NCBI GenBank assembly: GCA_902363445.1
Contig: CABJAB010000007.1
Location: 1 to 64,000 of the forward strand
DNA length: 64,000 bases
Reading direction: 5' to 3'
Origin: Lachnospiraceae bacterium
GTDB taxonomy: Bacteria > Bacillota > Clostridia > Lachnospirales > Lachnospiraceae
Position 1 is the stretch's first letter. Every line of letters starts with the position of its first letter. A model generated the notes under the pieces. The model was not told the DNA's origin. It did no database searches and saw nothing but the letters and a program-made list of their open reading frames with translations. Of this stretch, positions 49,982 to 59,223 are shown piece by piece. The translations under genes and the position numbers were made by a program.

Positions 49982-51451
49982 ATGGAAAACAGAGAGGCTG
50001 TTCTTGTACTGGATTTTGGCACTTCGGGAATCCGTGCCAGCCTGGTGGACGTTAAAAACGGGAAGATTCTTATAAGCTCAGTGATAAAAAACCAGTGGAT
50101 ACGTCCGGAATATGGGTTCTTTGAAATGGATGCGGATCTGCTCTGGGAGAATGCTGTAGATGCTGTGAAGGAAACGGTTGGGAAGGCTGCCGGGCGATTT
50201 AGGGTCATAAGTATTTGCTTCTCGTTTTTTGGAGACAGCTTAATTCCAGCAGATAGAAGCGGGAGGCCTCTGCGTAACATGATCATGGCGTTTGATACAA
50301 GGGCGCAGGAGGAAGCCGCGAAGCTGGAAAGGACCGTAGGAGCGAAGCGCTTTCTGGAGATCACAGGAAGCCGGTGCCTGTCCATGCTGGTCTGCTCCAA
50401 GATCATGTGGCTCAGGAACCATGAGCCGGAGACGTATCAGAAAGCGGAATATTTTTTCAACATTCAGGAGTTTGTCCTGACGAAGCTGGGATTTGGGATA
50501 CATACTGACTATACGCTGGCCGTCAGGAAGGCGCTCTTCGATATACGGGAAAAGAAATGGTCTGAGGAAATAGCCGGTGGGATTGAAACAACGATTTCCA
50601 GGCTGGGGGGGAAAGTCCATGAGTCGACGTTTTTGCTGGGAGAGACCGAGTGGTTTGGCCCGTTCCGCCTGCCGTATAAAATTCCGGTCGTCCTGGGCGC
50701 CCATGATTCGGAGTGTGGTTTTATAGGACTGGGACCTGGCGAGGATGAGCTTGCCAATGTTTCCGGAACGTATGAAATGGTGGGACGTTTCGTGCCCGCG
50801 GACAGGGAGCTGACCATCCGCCCGCCTGCGGAATTAGGGTGCGGAGCAGACAAAAGGAGCATGATCCTACACGGTTCAAGCATTGCCGGTTCCTACATTG
50901 ACTGGTATCGGAAGGAACTGTGCAGGCGGCCTGAGGACATGTTTCAGGAGATTGAGGAAAAGTTGATTTATGACGGCCGTTCCCGCCTTTATTTCCTGGC
51001 GGACAACGACAGAAGAACGTATACTCTGCACGGTCTGAACACTTCAACGAAAGAACATCAGATCTATCAGGCGGTCATTGAAAGCATTACCTTTTCAATA
51101 AAAGAGGCCATAGAAGAAATTGAACAGACCGCGGGGCGGTCATATCCGGGACTCCGGTGCGGGGGAGGCGGAAGCAGCTCCGACAAATGGCTTCAGCTTA
51201 AAGCGGATTTACTGCAAAAAGGTGTGCGGCGTGTGGAGAATCCGGAGGCCTCCGCTGTGGGGGCCGCGATGATCGGCGCTGTGGGAGTCGGCCTCTATGG
51301 GGATTTCAGCGAAGCGTCTGTACAGATGGTGCGGACATCCCGTTATTTTGAACCAAACAGAGAAATCTCGGAGATCTACCAGAAAAACTATGAAACATAT
51401 CGCAGTTACATGAAAGTAATAAAGGAGAATTTTTATGAAAATGCTCATTAA
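49982..51451 (+). CDS. FGGY-family carbohydrate kinase
   Basis: A 489-residue sugar kinase of the FGGY group (xylulokinase/gluconokinase-like). The N-terminal phosphate loop LDFGTSGIRASLVD lies near residue 9, and the C-terminal FGGY ATP site is seen as RCGGGGSSSDKWLQLKADLL. The GTG at 49961 is rejected because the ATG at 49982 has AGGAGG six bases upstream. The end overlaps the second aldehyde dehydrogenase gene by 17 bases, implying coupled translation. A ketose or sugar acid is the likely substrate. Confidence 0.88.
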   Translation: MENREAVLVLDFGTSGIRASLVDVKNGKILISSVIKNQWIRPEYGFFEMDADLLWENAVDAVKETVGKAAGRFRVISICFSFFGDSLIPADRSGRPLRNMIMAFDTRAQEEAAKLERTVGAKRFLEITGSRCLSMLVCSKIMWLRNHEPETYQKAEYFFNIQEFVLTKLGFGIHTDYTLAVRKALFDIREKKWSEEIAGGIETTISRLGGKVHESTFLLGETEWFGPFRLPYKIPVVLGAHDSECGFIGLGPGEDELANVSGTYEMVGRFVPADRELTIRPPAELGCGADKRSMILHGSSIAGSYIDWYRKELCRRPEDMFQEIEEKLIYDGRSRLYFLADNDRRTYTLHGLNTSTKEHQIYQAVIESITFSIKEAIEEIEQTAGRSYPGLRCGGGGSSSDKWLQLKADLLQKGVRRVENPEASAVGAAMIGAVGVGLYGDFSEASVQMVRTSRYFEPNREISEIYQKNYETYRSYMKVIKENFYENAH

Positions 51452-52892
51452 TGGCCGTCAGGCAGATGCTGCCGACGGCAGGACCTTTGATGTGATCAAC
51501 CCATCCACGGGAGCCGTGCTGGATGTGGTTCCCGCGGCTACAAAGGATCAGGTGGCGGAGGCCGTGGCGGGGGCCGTCGAGGCTCAAAAAAAATGGAAGC
51601 GCGTCCGTGTGCGGGACCGGGGAGAGATCCTGCGCCGCTTTATGGAGCTGGTGAAAGAAAACAGGGATGATCTGGCGAAGACCATCACACTGGAGACGGG
51701 AAAACCGATTTTTGACTCCTATGGAGAGATTGATTCGGTGCTGCATACCTTTGACTGCTCTGTGGAAATCGTAAAACACCAATATGGAAAAACAATGCCC
51801 ATGGGGATAGAAGGCGGTTATGACGATGACCTTCAGATCACGGTACATGAACCGCTGGGAGTGATAGCCTGTATTGTCCCGTTTAATTTTCCCGCGGCTC
51901 TCTGGGCGTTTAAAGCCGGCCCCGCGCTGGCGGCCGGAAATGCGATCGTAGTCAAACCGGCTTCCTATAACCCCCTCTGCGTGCTGAAGCTCATGAATCT
52001 GCTGACGGAAGCCGGCGTGACGCCTGGTGCGGCTCAATGTATCACCGGCGGCGGAAGCACGGTCGGAAACTGGCTGGTGGAAAATCCGGATATCGCTCAG
52101 GTGAATCTGACGGGAGGCGTGGCGGCCGGAAAACAGATCGCCAAAAAAGCAGCGGAAAATCTGACCGACTATAAATTTGAGCTGGGAGGCAATGATCCTC
52201 TGATCATCTGCGCGGACTGCGACATGGATCTGGCGGTGAACGAGGCAGGAGATAAGACAAGGAACGCGGGACAATGCTGTTCCGGGGCGAAGCGTTTTAT
52301 TGTCCACAACAGCATCAAAGAAGAATTTGTACATCGTCTGATCGAAGAGCGGCTGAAAACAGTTAAGACAGGAGATCTCATGGATATGGAGACGGACTTC
52401 GGCTGCCTGATCAGCGAGGAAGCGGCGAAGGAAGTCGAGCGTCAGGTGGAGCTGACGATAAAACAGGGGGCGGAGCTTGTCTATGGAGGCCATCGCAGAG
52501 GGGCGTTTTTTGAACCCACCGTGCTGGTAAATGTCTCACCGGACATGGATATTGCCAGGGATATGGAGGTCTTTGGACCTGTTTTTCCGATTATTGGTTT
52601 CGATACGTTGGATGAAGCCATAGAGATTGCTGAGCAGACCGGCTATGGACTGTCTTCCGGGATCATCACAGAGGATTTCCAGGATGCCATGAAGGCGGCG
52701 GCATCCATGCAGGCGGGAATGGTCGCGGTGAATGGTTCGGGAGGATTCCGCGCACAGGAGCTGCCCTTTGGCGGAGGCAAGAAAATGAGCGGGAACAGCC
52801 GGGAATGTATGTCTTCCGTTTTGGAAGAGGTCACACAAGAAAAGTCTATTATTTTCCGATATGCGATGAAATCATATAATGAGACGGTTTAA
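51435..52892 (+). CDS. NAD(P)-dependent aldehyde dehydrogenase B
   Basis: A 485-residue paralogue of the dehydrogenase at 48516, with catalytic Cys282 in GQCCSGAKRF, Glu in KFELGGNDPL and the same LPFGGGKKMSGNSRE C-terminal segment. It differs in the substrate tunnel, for example VPFNFPAALW against IPYNFPPAIW. Two such enzymes in one operon suggest two aldehydes, or a dialdehyde/acid intermediate, in the pathway. The ATG overlaps the end of the FGGY kinase gene. Confidence 0.9.
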   Translation: MKMLINGRQADAADGRTFDVINPSTGAVLDVVPAATKDQVAEAVAGAVEAQKKWKRVRVRDRGEILRRFMELVKENRDDLAKTITLETGKPIFDSYGEIDSVLHTFDCSVEIVKHQYGKTMPMGIEGGYDDDLQITVHEPLGVIACIVPFNFPAALWAFKAGPALAAGNAIVVKPASYNPLCVLKLMNLLTEAGVTPGAAQCITGGGSTVGNWLVENPDIAQVNLTGGVAAGKQIAKKAAENLTDYKFELGGNDPLIICADCDMDLAVNEAGDKTRNAGQCCSGAKRFIVHNSIKEEFVHRLIEERLKTVKTGDLMDMETDFGCLISEEAAKEVERQVELTIKQGAELVYGGHRRGAFFEPTVLVNVSPDMDIARDMEVFGPVFPIIGFDTLDEAIEIAEQTGYGLSSGIITEDFQDAMKAAASMQAGMVAVNGSGGFRAQELPFGGGKKMSGNSRECMSSVLEEVTQEKSIIFRYAMKSYNETV

Positions 52893-52918
52893 CCGGATGC
52901 CGGCGGAGGATCAATGAA

Positions 52919-53953
52919 ATGAGAAAAATATTGTTTGTAACAGACTTTTCGATCACAAAGGAGGATGTCCTGGACAGTAAGTCGCTGCTTTCAGATTATG
53001 GAGCGGAGATCGATACGGTTGAAGTAAACTTGGGCAAGGATGAAACGGAACGGGCGGCCTACATTCTTAAGACAGAGCAAGAGGGGCCGGAATGGGCTGA
53101 GGTATCCGGAGAACTGCTTGAAAAAGCCGCTGACGCGGAAATGCTGATCACGGATTTTGCTGCCATAGGCTCCAAGGTAATCCATGCGGCGCCCAATTTA
53201 AAGCTGATCGGCGTCCTCCGAAGCGGAGTCGAAAATGTCAATTGTGAAGAGGCGAAGAAGCAGGGAATCACGGTGATATGCTCACCGGGAAGGGTTGCCG
53301 CGCCTGTAGCGGATTATACGGTGGGGATGATGATCGCGGAATCCAGGAATATTGTGAGGAGTAACCTGGTATCCAGCCATGGAGAGTGGAAGGTGAGGTT
53401 TAAGAATTATCCTTATTCCCACAATCTGGCGGATAAGGTGGTTGGGATCATAGGCTTTGGCGTGATCGGAAGAATGGTGGCGGAGCGCCTGAAGCCTTTT
53501 GGAGCCAGGATCGTCACCTATGAGACTTTCATGCCGGAAGAAAAGATACGGGAATACGGTGTGGAAAAGGTTTCTCTGGACCGGCTGCTGGAAATTTCGG
53601 ATTATGTGACCATACATGCGCGTCTCTGTGATGAAACGAGAAAGATGATCGGCAGAGAAGCGTTTCAGAAGATGAAAAAGACAGCGTTTTTTATTAATAC
53701 GGCCAGGGCGGGTCTGGTGGATGAAGAGGCATTGATCGAGGCGCTGCAGAATGATGAAATAGGCGGAGCGGCCCTGGATGTATTTGCTCAGGAACCGATC
53801 TCCGCGGATAATCCGCTTCTAAAGTTGGATAATGTCACGCTCACGCCCCATCTGGCTGGTACGACCAGCAATGTGGGCAGCAATTCCATAGCGGTGATCC
53901 GAAAGGACCTGGACCGCTATTTCAAAGGAATGGAACCGATAAATAAACGTTAG
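52919..53953 (+). CDS. D-isomer-type 2-hydroxyacid dehydrogenase
   Basis: A 344-residue member of the phosphoglycerate/glyoxylate reductase family. NAD-binding motif GFGVIGRMVAERL lies near residue 178. The catalytic Arg is in INTARAGLVDEEAL, Glu in LDVFAQEP, and His in TPHLAG. It could reduce a 2-oxo acid such as glyoxylate or hydroxypyruvate produced by the aldehyde dehydrogenases. It follows ALDH B by 26 bases. Confidence 0.88.
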   Translation: MRKILFVTDFSITKEDVLDSKSLLSDYGAEIDTVEVNLGKDETERAAYILKTEQEGPEWAEVSGELLEKAADAEMLITDFAAIGSKVIHAAPNLKLIGVLRSGVENVNCEEAKKQGITVICSPGRVAAPVADYTVGMMIAESRNIVRSNLVSSHGEWKVRFKNYPYSHNLADKVVGIIGFGVIGRMVAERLKPFGARIVTYETFMPEEKIREYGVEKVSLDRLLEISDYVTIHARLCDETRKMIGREAFQKMKKTAFFINTARAGLVDEEALIEALQNDEIGGAALDVFAQEPISADNPLLKLDNVTLTPHLAGTTSNVGSNSIAVIRKDLDRYFKGMEPINKR

Positions 53954-53977
53954 GAAGGATAACAGGAGGGCTGGGAC

Positions 53978-54643
53978 ATGTACTGCAGCGACGGCGAAGC
54001 AAAAAAACTGATCTGCGAATACGGACGAAGAGTATATCAAAGGGGAATGGTAGCAGGCAACGAAGGCAATATATCCTGCCGGGTGGGCCCGGAAGAGGTC
54101 TGGATCACCCCGACCGGGGAGAGTAAAGGTTATCTTACGGAAGAAATGCTGATAAAGACGGATTTAAACGGAAATATCCTGACTGCGGGAAGTAAGGCTC
54201 CTTCGTCGGAGGCGAAGCTGCACTATGGCGTCTATCGGGAAAGTGAGGAAGTCATGTCCGTATTTCATACCCATGCGCCTTTTGCCACGGCTTATGCCTG
54301 CAGCAGGCGCAGGCCGAATACGAAAATGCTCCCGGAGCTTTTGGGACTGTTTGGCCAGGAGATTCCGCTGGCTCCCTATGGAAGGCCGGGAAGCTTTGAG
54401 GTGCCGGAATCGGTGAGTCCCTTTGTGAAGGTGAATCACGCGGCTTTGCTGCAGAATCACGGGGCGCTGTCCTGGGGGCCGAGCATAAAACAGGCGTATT
54501 ATTATATGGAATTTCTAGAGGGCTGCTGCAAAACATCGGCCATTGCGAATTTTGTGATCGGGGCCGTTGAGAACATTCCGGATGAGGACAGCGTTCAGGA
54601 GATACTGGGAAGCTTCCGGCGGGATCTGAAAATGGAGGAATAG
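53978..54643 (+). CDS. Class II aldolase (fuculose-1-phosphate aldolase type)
   Basis: A 221-residue zinc aldolase/epimerase of the FucA/AraD family. It has substrate-phosphate residues GNEGNISCR near residue 28, the catalytic Glu in SSEAKLH, and metal ligands HTHAPFATAY near residue 93 plus QNHGALSWG near residue 159. Such enzymes cleave ketose 1-phosphates to DHAP and an aldehyde. The next gene, two bases downstream, is a rhamnulokinase-type kinase, the natural supplier of a ketose 1-phosphate. Confidence 0.9.
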   Translation: MYCSDGEAKKLICEYGRRVYQRGMVAGNEGNISCRVGPEEVWITPTGESKGYLTEEMLIKTDLNGNILTAGSKAPSSEAKLHYGVYRESEEVMSVFHTHAPFATAYACSRRRPNTKMLPELLGLFGQEIPLAPYGRPGSFEVPESVSPFVKVNHAALLQNHGALSWGPSIKQAYYYMEFLEGCCKTSAIANFVIGAVENIPDEDSVQEILGSFRRDLKMEE

Positions 54644-54645
54644 AG

Positions 54646-56118
54646 ATGGCCGCTTATCTGGCGATTGATATCGGAGGCGGCGGCGGAAGAGGGATCGCGG
54701 GAACCCTGGAGGGAGACCGCCTGACTCTGGAAGAACTATGCCGCTTTGACAATTACCACGTACCGGTGGGAAACCGGTATTATTGGGACGCATTCTACTT
54801 ATTTCACCAGATGCTTCAGACGCTGGAGAAAATGGAAAGAAATTTTCCAGGATTTGACAGCTTCGGAATAGATATGTGGGGCAATGATTTTGCGCTTCTG
54901 GACGCCAATGGACAGCTGACCGGGGCGCCCAGATGTACGCGCAATTCAAAAGGAGAGGGAATGCGCCGGTTTTTCCGGGAAGTCATGTCTCCTGAGGAGT
55001 ATTTTATGGAGTGCGGATCACAAATCCGCTATGGAAACGCAGTCTTCCAGCTTTACGAGAGGATTCTGGAAGAGGATCCCGCGCTTCGGACGGCAAAGAA
55101 ATTTTTGATGTTTCCTGATCTGTTCGGGTATTTGTTTACCGGCAGATATTTTACGGAATATACGATTGGCACGACGGGCCAGCTGATCGATCCTGGTACC
55201 GGAAGCTGGAACCGCCGGCTGATCGGGAAGCTGGGACTGCCGGATACCTTGTTTGGAGAAATTCTCATGCCGGGCGCACAGAAGCTTTCTCTTTTACAGG
55301 GGCTGTTTGCAGGACAGAGAGAAGCGGTGAAGTATGTGCCGGCGGCATCACACGATACTGCGTCGGCGGTAACTGCGCTGGCCCTGGAGGAAGACGAGGC
55401 ATTCGCGTCCAGCGGCACTTGGTCCATAATCGGGACGGAGGTTGAGAAGCCAGTCGTTAATAAGGAAGTTCTCCGATGGAATTTCTCCAATGAGGGGACG
55501 GCGGACGGGAAGTGGCGCCTGCAGAAGGATGTCATGGGAATGTGGGTCATGCAGAATCTGTTCCGGATCTGGAACAGGGAGTATGGGCCCCTCACATGGG
55601 ACGAGATCGTCTGTGAGGCAGAAAAGGCGGAGCCGTTCCGCTCTCTGGTGAACCTGGAAGAAGCCCCCTTTATCAGTGACGCAGATCCGGTTTGGATGAT
55701 CAAAGAATATTGTCTTAGGAGCGGACAGCCGGTCCCCGGCAGTATCGGAGAGATCGCCCGCTGTGTTTATGAAAGCATGGCGGTCCGATATAAATATACG
55801 ATCGGCCAGACAGAAGCGCTGACCGGCAGAAAGTTCAAACGGCTTCGGATCGTGGGAGGCGCTGGAAAAAACCGCTTTTTGGATCAGATGATCGCAGATG
55901 TGACGGGAATAGCGGTGTCGGCGGGACCATATGAAGGAGCCTGCATAGGCAATATACTCATGCAGGCAGAGGCAGCAGGGCAGATTTCCGGAAAAAAGCA
56001 GTTTAAGAGTATCCTGCAGGGATCCTGTGAGCAGCAAGAGTTTCTGCCTCAAAAAACGGCCCTGTGGGAAGGGCCGGTGAAACGTTATGGAAAGCTGTGC
56101 GAAAGCGTGTTCATTTGA
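54646..56118 (+). CDS. Rhamnulokinase-type FGGY kinase
   Basis: A 490-residue FGGY kinase closest in pattern to rhamnulokinase: AIDIGGGGGRGIAGTLEG at the start, IDMWGNDFALLD near residue 72, TIGTTGQLIDPGTGSW and the C-terminal ATP site VGGAGKNRFLDQMIADVTG. Canonical RhaB has IDTWGVDF, so the active-site neighbourhood is altered and the substrate may not be L-rhamnulose. It is paired with the upstream class II aldolase. Its last eight bases overlap the convergent gntR gene. Confidence 0.85.
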   Translation: MAAYLAIDIGGGGGRGIAGTLEGDRLTLEELCRFDNYHVPVGNRYYWDAFYLFHQMLQTLEKMERNFPGFDSFGIDMWGNDFALLDANGQLTGAPRCTRNSKGEGMRRFFREVMSPEEYFMECGSQIRYGNAVFQLYERILEEDPALRTAKKFLMFPDLFGYLFTGRYFTEYTIGTTGQLIDPGTGSWNRRLIGKLGLPDTLFGEILMPGAQKLSLLQGLFAGQREAVKYVPAASHDTASAVTALALEEDEAFASSGTWSIIGTEVEKPVVNKEVLRWNFSNEGTADGKWRLQKDVMGMWVMQNLFRIWNREYGPLTWDEIVCEAEKAEPFRSLVNLEEAPFISDADPVWMIKEYCLRSGQPVPGSIGEIARCVYESMAVRYKYTIGQTEALTGRKFKRLRIVGGAGKNRFLDQMIADVTGIAVSAGPYEGACIGNILMQAEAAGQISGKKQFKSILQGSCEQQEFLPQKTALWEGPVKRYGKLCESVFI

Positions 56119-56797
56119 TCTTAACAAGGGCCAGTGCGATCTGATTGCGGGACTCTACAAATTGTTCATCTAAAAGAGCGGTGGCTTTTTTTTCATCCTG
56201 ACAGGCAAGAGCCTCAAGAATATCCACATGCTGTTGAGCCACATGCATCAGATCGTTGTTGGAGGGCCACGTAAAGGCGCTTTCGCAAACATCCCAGAAA
56301 GCGGTCAGAAGCTGCGTGAAGAGTACATTTTTCGTACAGGAAAAAAGCGTGCAGTGAAAATCACGGTCATGCTTTTCAAAAGACTTCCCTTCCTTGGCGC
56401 ATTTTAACATGGCGTCGGCATGCTGGCGCAGCTGGAGCAGATTGTCTGAGCGAAGATTTTGCATGGCTACGGGAAGAGATGACAGCTCCAGACATTTGCG
56501 GACCTCGAAAAAATCAAGCAGCATGGAGGGCTTATGTTTTATAAACGGCAGCCAGGTATTTTTGATCTGAATTCCCAGATCAGGAAAATGTGCGTAACGC
56601 CCGCTGCCCTGCTGTGAGGTGATGATCCCGTTTACCGCATGTTCATTCAGGATTTCACGCAGCGCCGTCCGGCTGATCTGGAACCGGGCCATCATTTCCT
56701 GTTCCGTAGGGAGTTTTTTGTCTTCTTCAATACATTCGATGATCAATTGGATGATCTGGTCATTGACCTGTTCGGTAATTGCGCTTGACTCCATCAT
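56111..56797 (-). CDS. GntR-family regulator (FadR subfamily, FCD domain)
   Basis: A 228-residue transcription regulator. It has an N-terminal winged helix (LPTEQEMMARFQISRTALREIL near residues 29-50) and an all-helical FCD ligand domain with metal/ligand residues in EKHDRDFHCTLF and HVDILEAL. FCD regulators bind sugar acids or other carboxylates. It is the only regulator in the cluster, divergent from the aldolase gene. Motifs like AGTCAACTAAT in its own intergenic region and before the transporter are its probable operators. Confidence 0.9.
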   Translation of the reverse strand: MMESSAITEQVNDQIIQLIIECIEEDKKLPTEQEMMARFQISRTALREILNEHAVNGIITSQQGSGRYAHFPDLGIQIKNTWLPFIKHKPSMLLDFFEVRKCLELSSLPVAMQNLRSDNLLQLRQHADAMLKCAKEGKSFEKHDRDFHCTLFSCTKNVLFTQLLTAFWDVCESAFTWPSNNDLMHVAQQHVDILEALACQDEKKATALLDEQFVESRNQIALALVKIK

Positions 56798-56869
56798 AAA
56801 GGCAGATAGGTTCCTTTCTTAAATTAGTTTTACTATTTTCTATAATATAGTAAATGAGTTTTGATAAAA

Positions 56870-56912
56870 AGTCAACTAATAATCGAACAATTGACATGAT
56901 ATGTTGATTAAT
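56870..56912. promoter_or_regulatory. Candidate GntR operators before the aldolase gene
   Basis: AGTCAACTAAT (56870-56880) and TGTTGATTAAT (56902-56912) resemble the GTnnAC core of FadR-type sites. A related TTAGTTTTACTA (56824-56835) lies next to the regulator start. Similar sequences recur before the ABC transporter. No consensus promoter stands out here, although TTGACA occurs at 56891-56896. Confidence 0.5.
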
Positions 56913-56927
56913 AAAGGAGGTAACATC

Positions 56928-57788
56928 ATGGGATTGGTAACATTAAATGAGATTTTACGAGAAAGTGTAGAAAAGAATTATGCCGTCGGGGCGTTTGATA
57001 CACTGGACGATAATTTTACGGAGGCGATCGTTTCGGCCGCAGAGGAAGAGGGAAAACCGGTGATTTTGATGATTCCAAACTTTTTCTGGGAAAAAAACGA
57101 ACTGTCTTTTTATTTTAACAAGCTTCTGGACCGCTGCCGCCGCGCGTCGGTTCCTGTCTGCCTCCACCTGGACCATGGAAACAGCTTTGAATGCTGCATA
57201 AAGGCAATCCATGGGGGCTGTTCCTCGATCATGTTTGACGGCTCTTCTCTCCCCATTGAGGAAAATATCGCGGTCACGAAGGAGCTGGTCATGATCGCCC
57301 ATGCCTGCGGGGTCAGTGTGGAAGCGGAGATTGGGCATGTGGGCAGCCCGGAGGGAGAACTGCAGGCCAGTGAAGTGGATAAAAGGTTTTATACGAGGCC
57401 GGAGGACGCGGAATACTTTATTGCACAGACAGGCGTGGATGCGCTGGCAGTTGCCGTGGGCACAGTGCATGGGCTTTTTAAAGGGACGCCTAAAATTGAT
57501 ATCGGACTTTTAGACCGTATCCGCCGGGTGGTGAAGATACCGCTGGTTTTGCACGGGGGATCCGGCCTTCCGGAGTCTGAATTCCGCGCGGCCATTGAGC
57601 ATGGCATCAACAAGGTCAATTTCTTTACGGGAATTTCTCTGGCGGCGACGGCCGCTATAAAGGAGACGCTGGAACAAAACAACGGATTGGTACATTATAT
57701 TGAGCTGTTAGAGGCGTCTCATCAGGCGGTAAAAAAGGTTGTCAAAGAACAAATGTGCATTTTTGGTACACAGCCTCTGGCGGATTAG
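56928..57788 (+). CDS. Class II fructose/tagatose-bisphosphate-type aldolase
   Basis: A zinc-dependent ketose-bisphosphate aldolase of the Fba/GatY/KbaY family, 286 residues. It has CLHLDHGNS with Asp82-His83, VEAEIGHVG, the phosphate loop VGTVHGLFKGTPKID and LHGGSGLPESEF. It starts MGLVTLNEIL after AAAGGAGGT. It could cleave a ketose 1,6-bisphosphate or 6-phosphate to DHAP and an aldehyde. It is separated from the 46482-56118 run by the convergent gntR gene. Confidence 0.9.
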   Translation: MGLVTLNEILRESVEKNYAVGAFDTLDDNFTEAIVSAAEEEGKPVILMIPNFFWEKNELSFYFNKLLDRCRRASVPVCLHLDHGNSFECCIKAIHGGCSSIMFDGSSLPIEENIAVTKELVMIAHACGVSVEAEIGHVGSPEGELQASEVDKRFYTRPEDAEYFIAQTGVDALAVAVGTVHGLFKGTPKIDIGLLDRIRRVVKIPLVLHGGSGLPESEFRAAIEHGINKVNFFTGISLAATAAIKETLEQNNGLVHYIELLEASHQAVKKVVKEQMCIFGTQPLAD

Positions 57789-57797
57789 AGGTGAAGA

Positions 57798-57823
57798 ATG
57801 CCCGGACGGAAAGTCCGGGCATT
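57798..57823. terminator. Shared hairpin between convergent genes
   Basis: Perfect stem ATGCCCGGAC / GTCCGGGCAT with a five-base loop, between the stop codons of the rightward aldolase and the leftward oxidoreductase. The T-run is short, so termination strength is uncertain. Confidence 0.7.
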
Positions 57824-57848
57824 TAGACTTGTTTCGCTAAATCTTTTT

Positions 57849-58988
57849 TCAGCAGCAGGAAAAATCTGGGATCATGATTTTTTCACCGCCGCGTTTGGCG
57901 GATTCCACAGCACAGATGCCGATGGCGGTTATATTCGCGGCGATTTCCGCATCGAGATAGGAATCCCGGCCTTCTGCGATGGAGCTTATGAATTCGTGGA
58001 CCAGATGAGGATATGCGCCGTTATGCCCTAGGCGGAGCGCATATTCCAGGGTGTCCACGGAAGAAGAATGCCAGGAAGAGGCGGGAGAGGGCGCGCCCTT
58101 GTAGATCAGGCTGTCGGGCAGGTCTTCCGTATAATCTTCTGCCTGCTCTCTGTGCGCTTCTACATTACCGGTAAAAACAGCGGCTCCTTCGCCCAGCAGC
58201 TGTTCCCATTCATAGCTTTTTAAACTGCCGTAGACATCAAAGTGCTCACGCATCTGGCGCAGCGCGTGGAACATAGTGCGGTGGATCTCTCCCTTTACGT
58301 CGCTGTCCTTCAAGGTGACGAGACAGGACTGATAGGCGTCTTTGCACCCATAACAGCTGGTCAGCTCTTCCCCAATGTCACCGGAGCCGAGGCAGATCAC
58401 GGATTCGGCGGGCTTTCCGGTCAGGGCATAGAGCGGGACGCAGGCGTGAGAGCCATAGAGCATGGGGGGATAGCCATTCCAGCGCTTTTCCAGATCGATC
58501 AGATGGGTGTTCTGCATATGGGAGCCGCAGATAAATTGAATTCTGCCGAGCTCTTTGTTTCGGATCATTTTTTTGACCTTTAGAATGTCTCTGGAATAGG
58601 CGGAAGTCTCCATCAGCATAAATGTTTTGCCGGATCTGTGTTTTTCCGCCACGATGGCCTGCAGCTCTTCGATAGTCTCCCCCATGGAAACGGCGGTAGC
58701 CACATGCTTTCCGGCCTTGAGGGCCTGTACTTCCTGACGTGCGTGTTCAAAGGTGGGTGTGAGAATGTGGACCGCGTCGATACGATGGTCCTCCAGGACT
58801 TGATCGAAGCTTGTGAAACGAAGATCAGGGTCGATGCCCAGCAGGTCGGCGCGCTCCTTCAAACGTTCAGGATCGCGGCCGCAGACGGATACCTGGCCGA
58901 CATTGGGATGCCGTTGATAGCAGCGGATGAAGGGGCGGGCAAAAGGGCCGACGCCGACGATACAGATATTGATTTTTTTTGGATTCAT
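57849..58988 (-). CDS. Gfo/Idh/MocA-family oxidoreductase
   Basis: A 379-residue NAD(P)-dependent sugar or cyclitol oxidoreductase. The N-terminal Rossmann motif is CIVGVGPFARPFIRCYQRHP, and the family's EKP-like loop appears as GKHVATAVSMGET rather than the usual EKP. The unusual Val-Ser replaces the catalytic-region Lys-Pro, so the enzyme may be atypical. The C-terminal alpha/beta domain is complete. It is transcribed divergently from the ABC transporter, and the shared region contains GntR-like sites. Confidence 0.82.
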   Translation of the reverse strand: MNPKKINICIVGVGPFARPFIRCYQRHPNVGQVSVCGRDPERLKERADLLGIDPDLRFTSFDQVLEDHRIDAVHILTPTFEHARQEVQALKAGKHVATAVSMGETIEELQAIVAEKHRSGKTFMLMETSAYSRDILKVKKMIRNKELGRIQFICGSHMQNTHLIDLEKRWNGYPPMLYGSHACVPLYALTGKPAESVICLGSGDIGEELTSCYGCKDAYQSCLVTLKDSDVKGEIHRTMFHALRQMREHFDVYGSLKSYEWEQLLGEGAAVFTGNVEAHREQAEDYTEDLPDSLIYKGAPSPASSWHSSSVDTLEYALRLGHNGAYPHLVHEFISSIAEGRDSYLDAEIAANITAIGICAVESAKRGGEKIMIPDFSCC

Positions 58989-59072
58989 GTGATTCCTCCC
59001 GATAAAAGTTTGGTTCTGTCAAAATAGGTTTCGGTATTTCTTGCTCACAATTATAAAAGAGTTATGTTATAA

Positions 59073-59139
59073 AGTCAATTAATATATCAAATAATCATAT
59101 ATTGGTTGATAAAAAACTAGAATAAAAATGTGGTATAAT
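59073..59139. promoter_or_regulatory. Divergent regulatory region, GntR-like sites and extended -10
   Basis: AGTCAATTAAT (59073-59083) and GGTTGATAAAA (59104-59114) match the motif seen near gntR. TGGTATAAT (59131-59139) is an extended -10 reading toward the transporter. The motif spacing suggests several dimers across the region. Confidence 0.5.
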
Positions 59140-59223
59140 CACGGGACGAGCAGAGGAAAAACATTATAAAATATACAAAGTCACCAAAAAATGCAAAGTT
59201 GTCCTATTCAAATTCCCAAAAAG

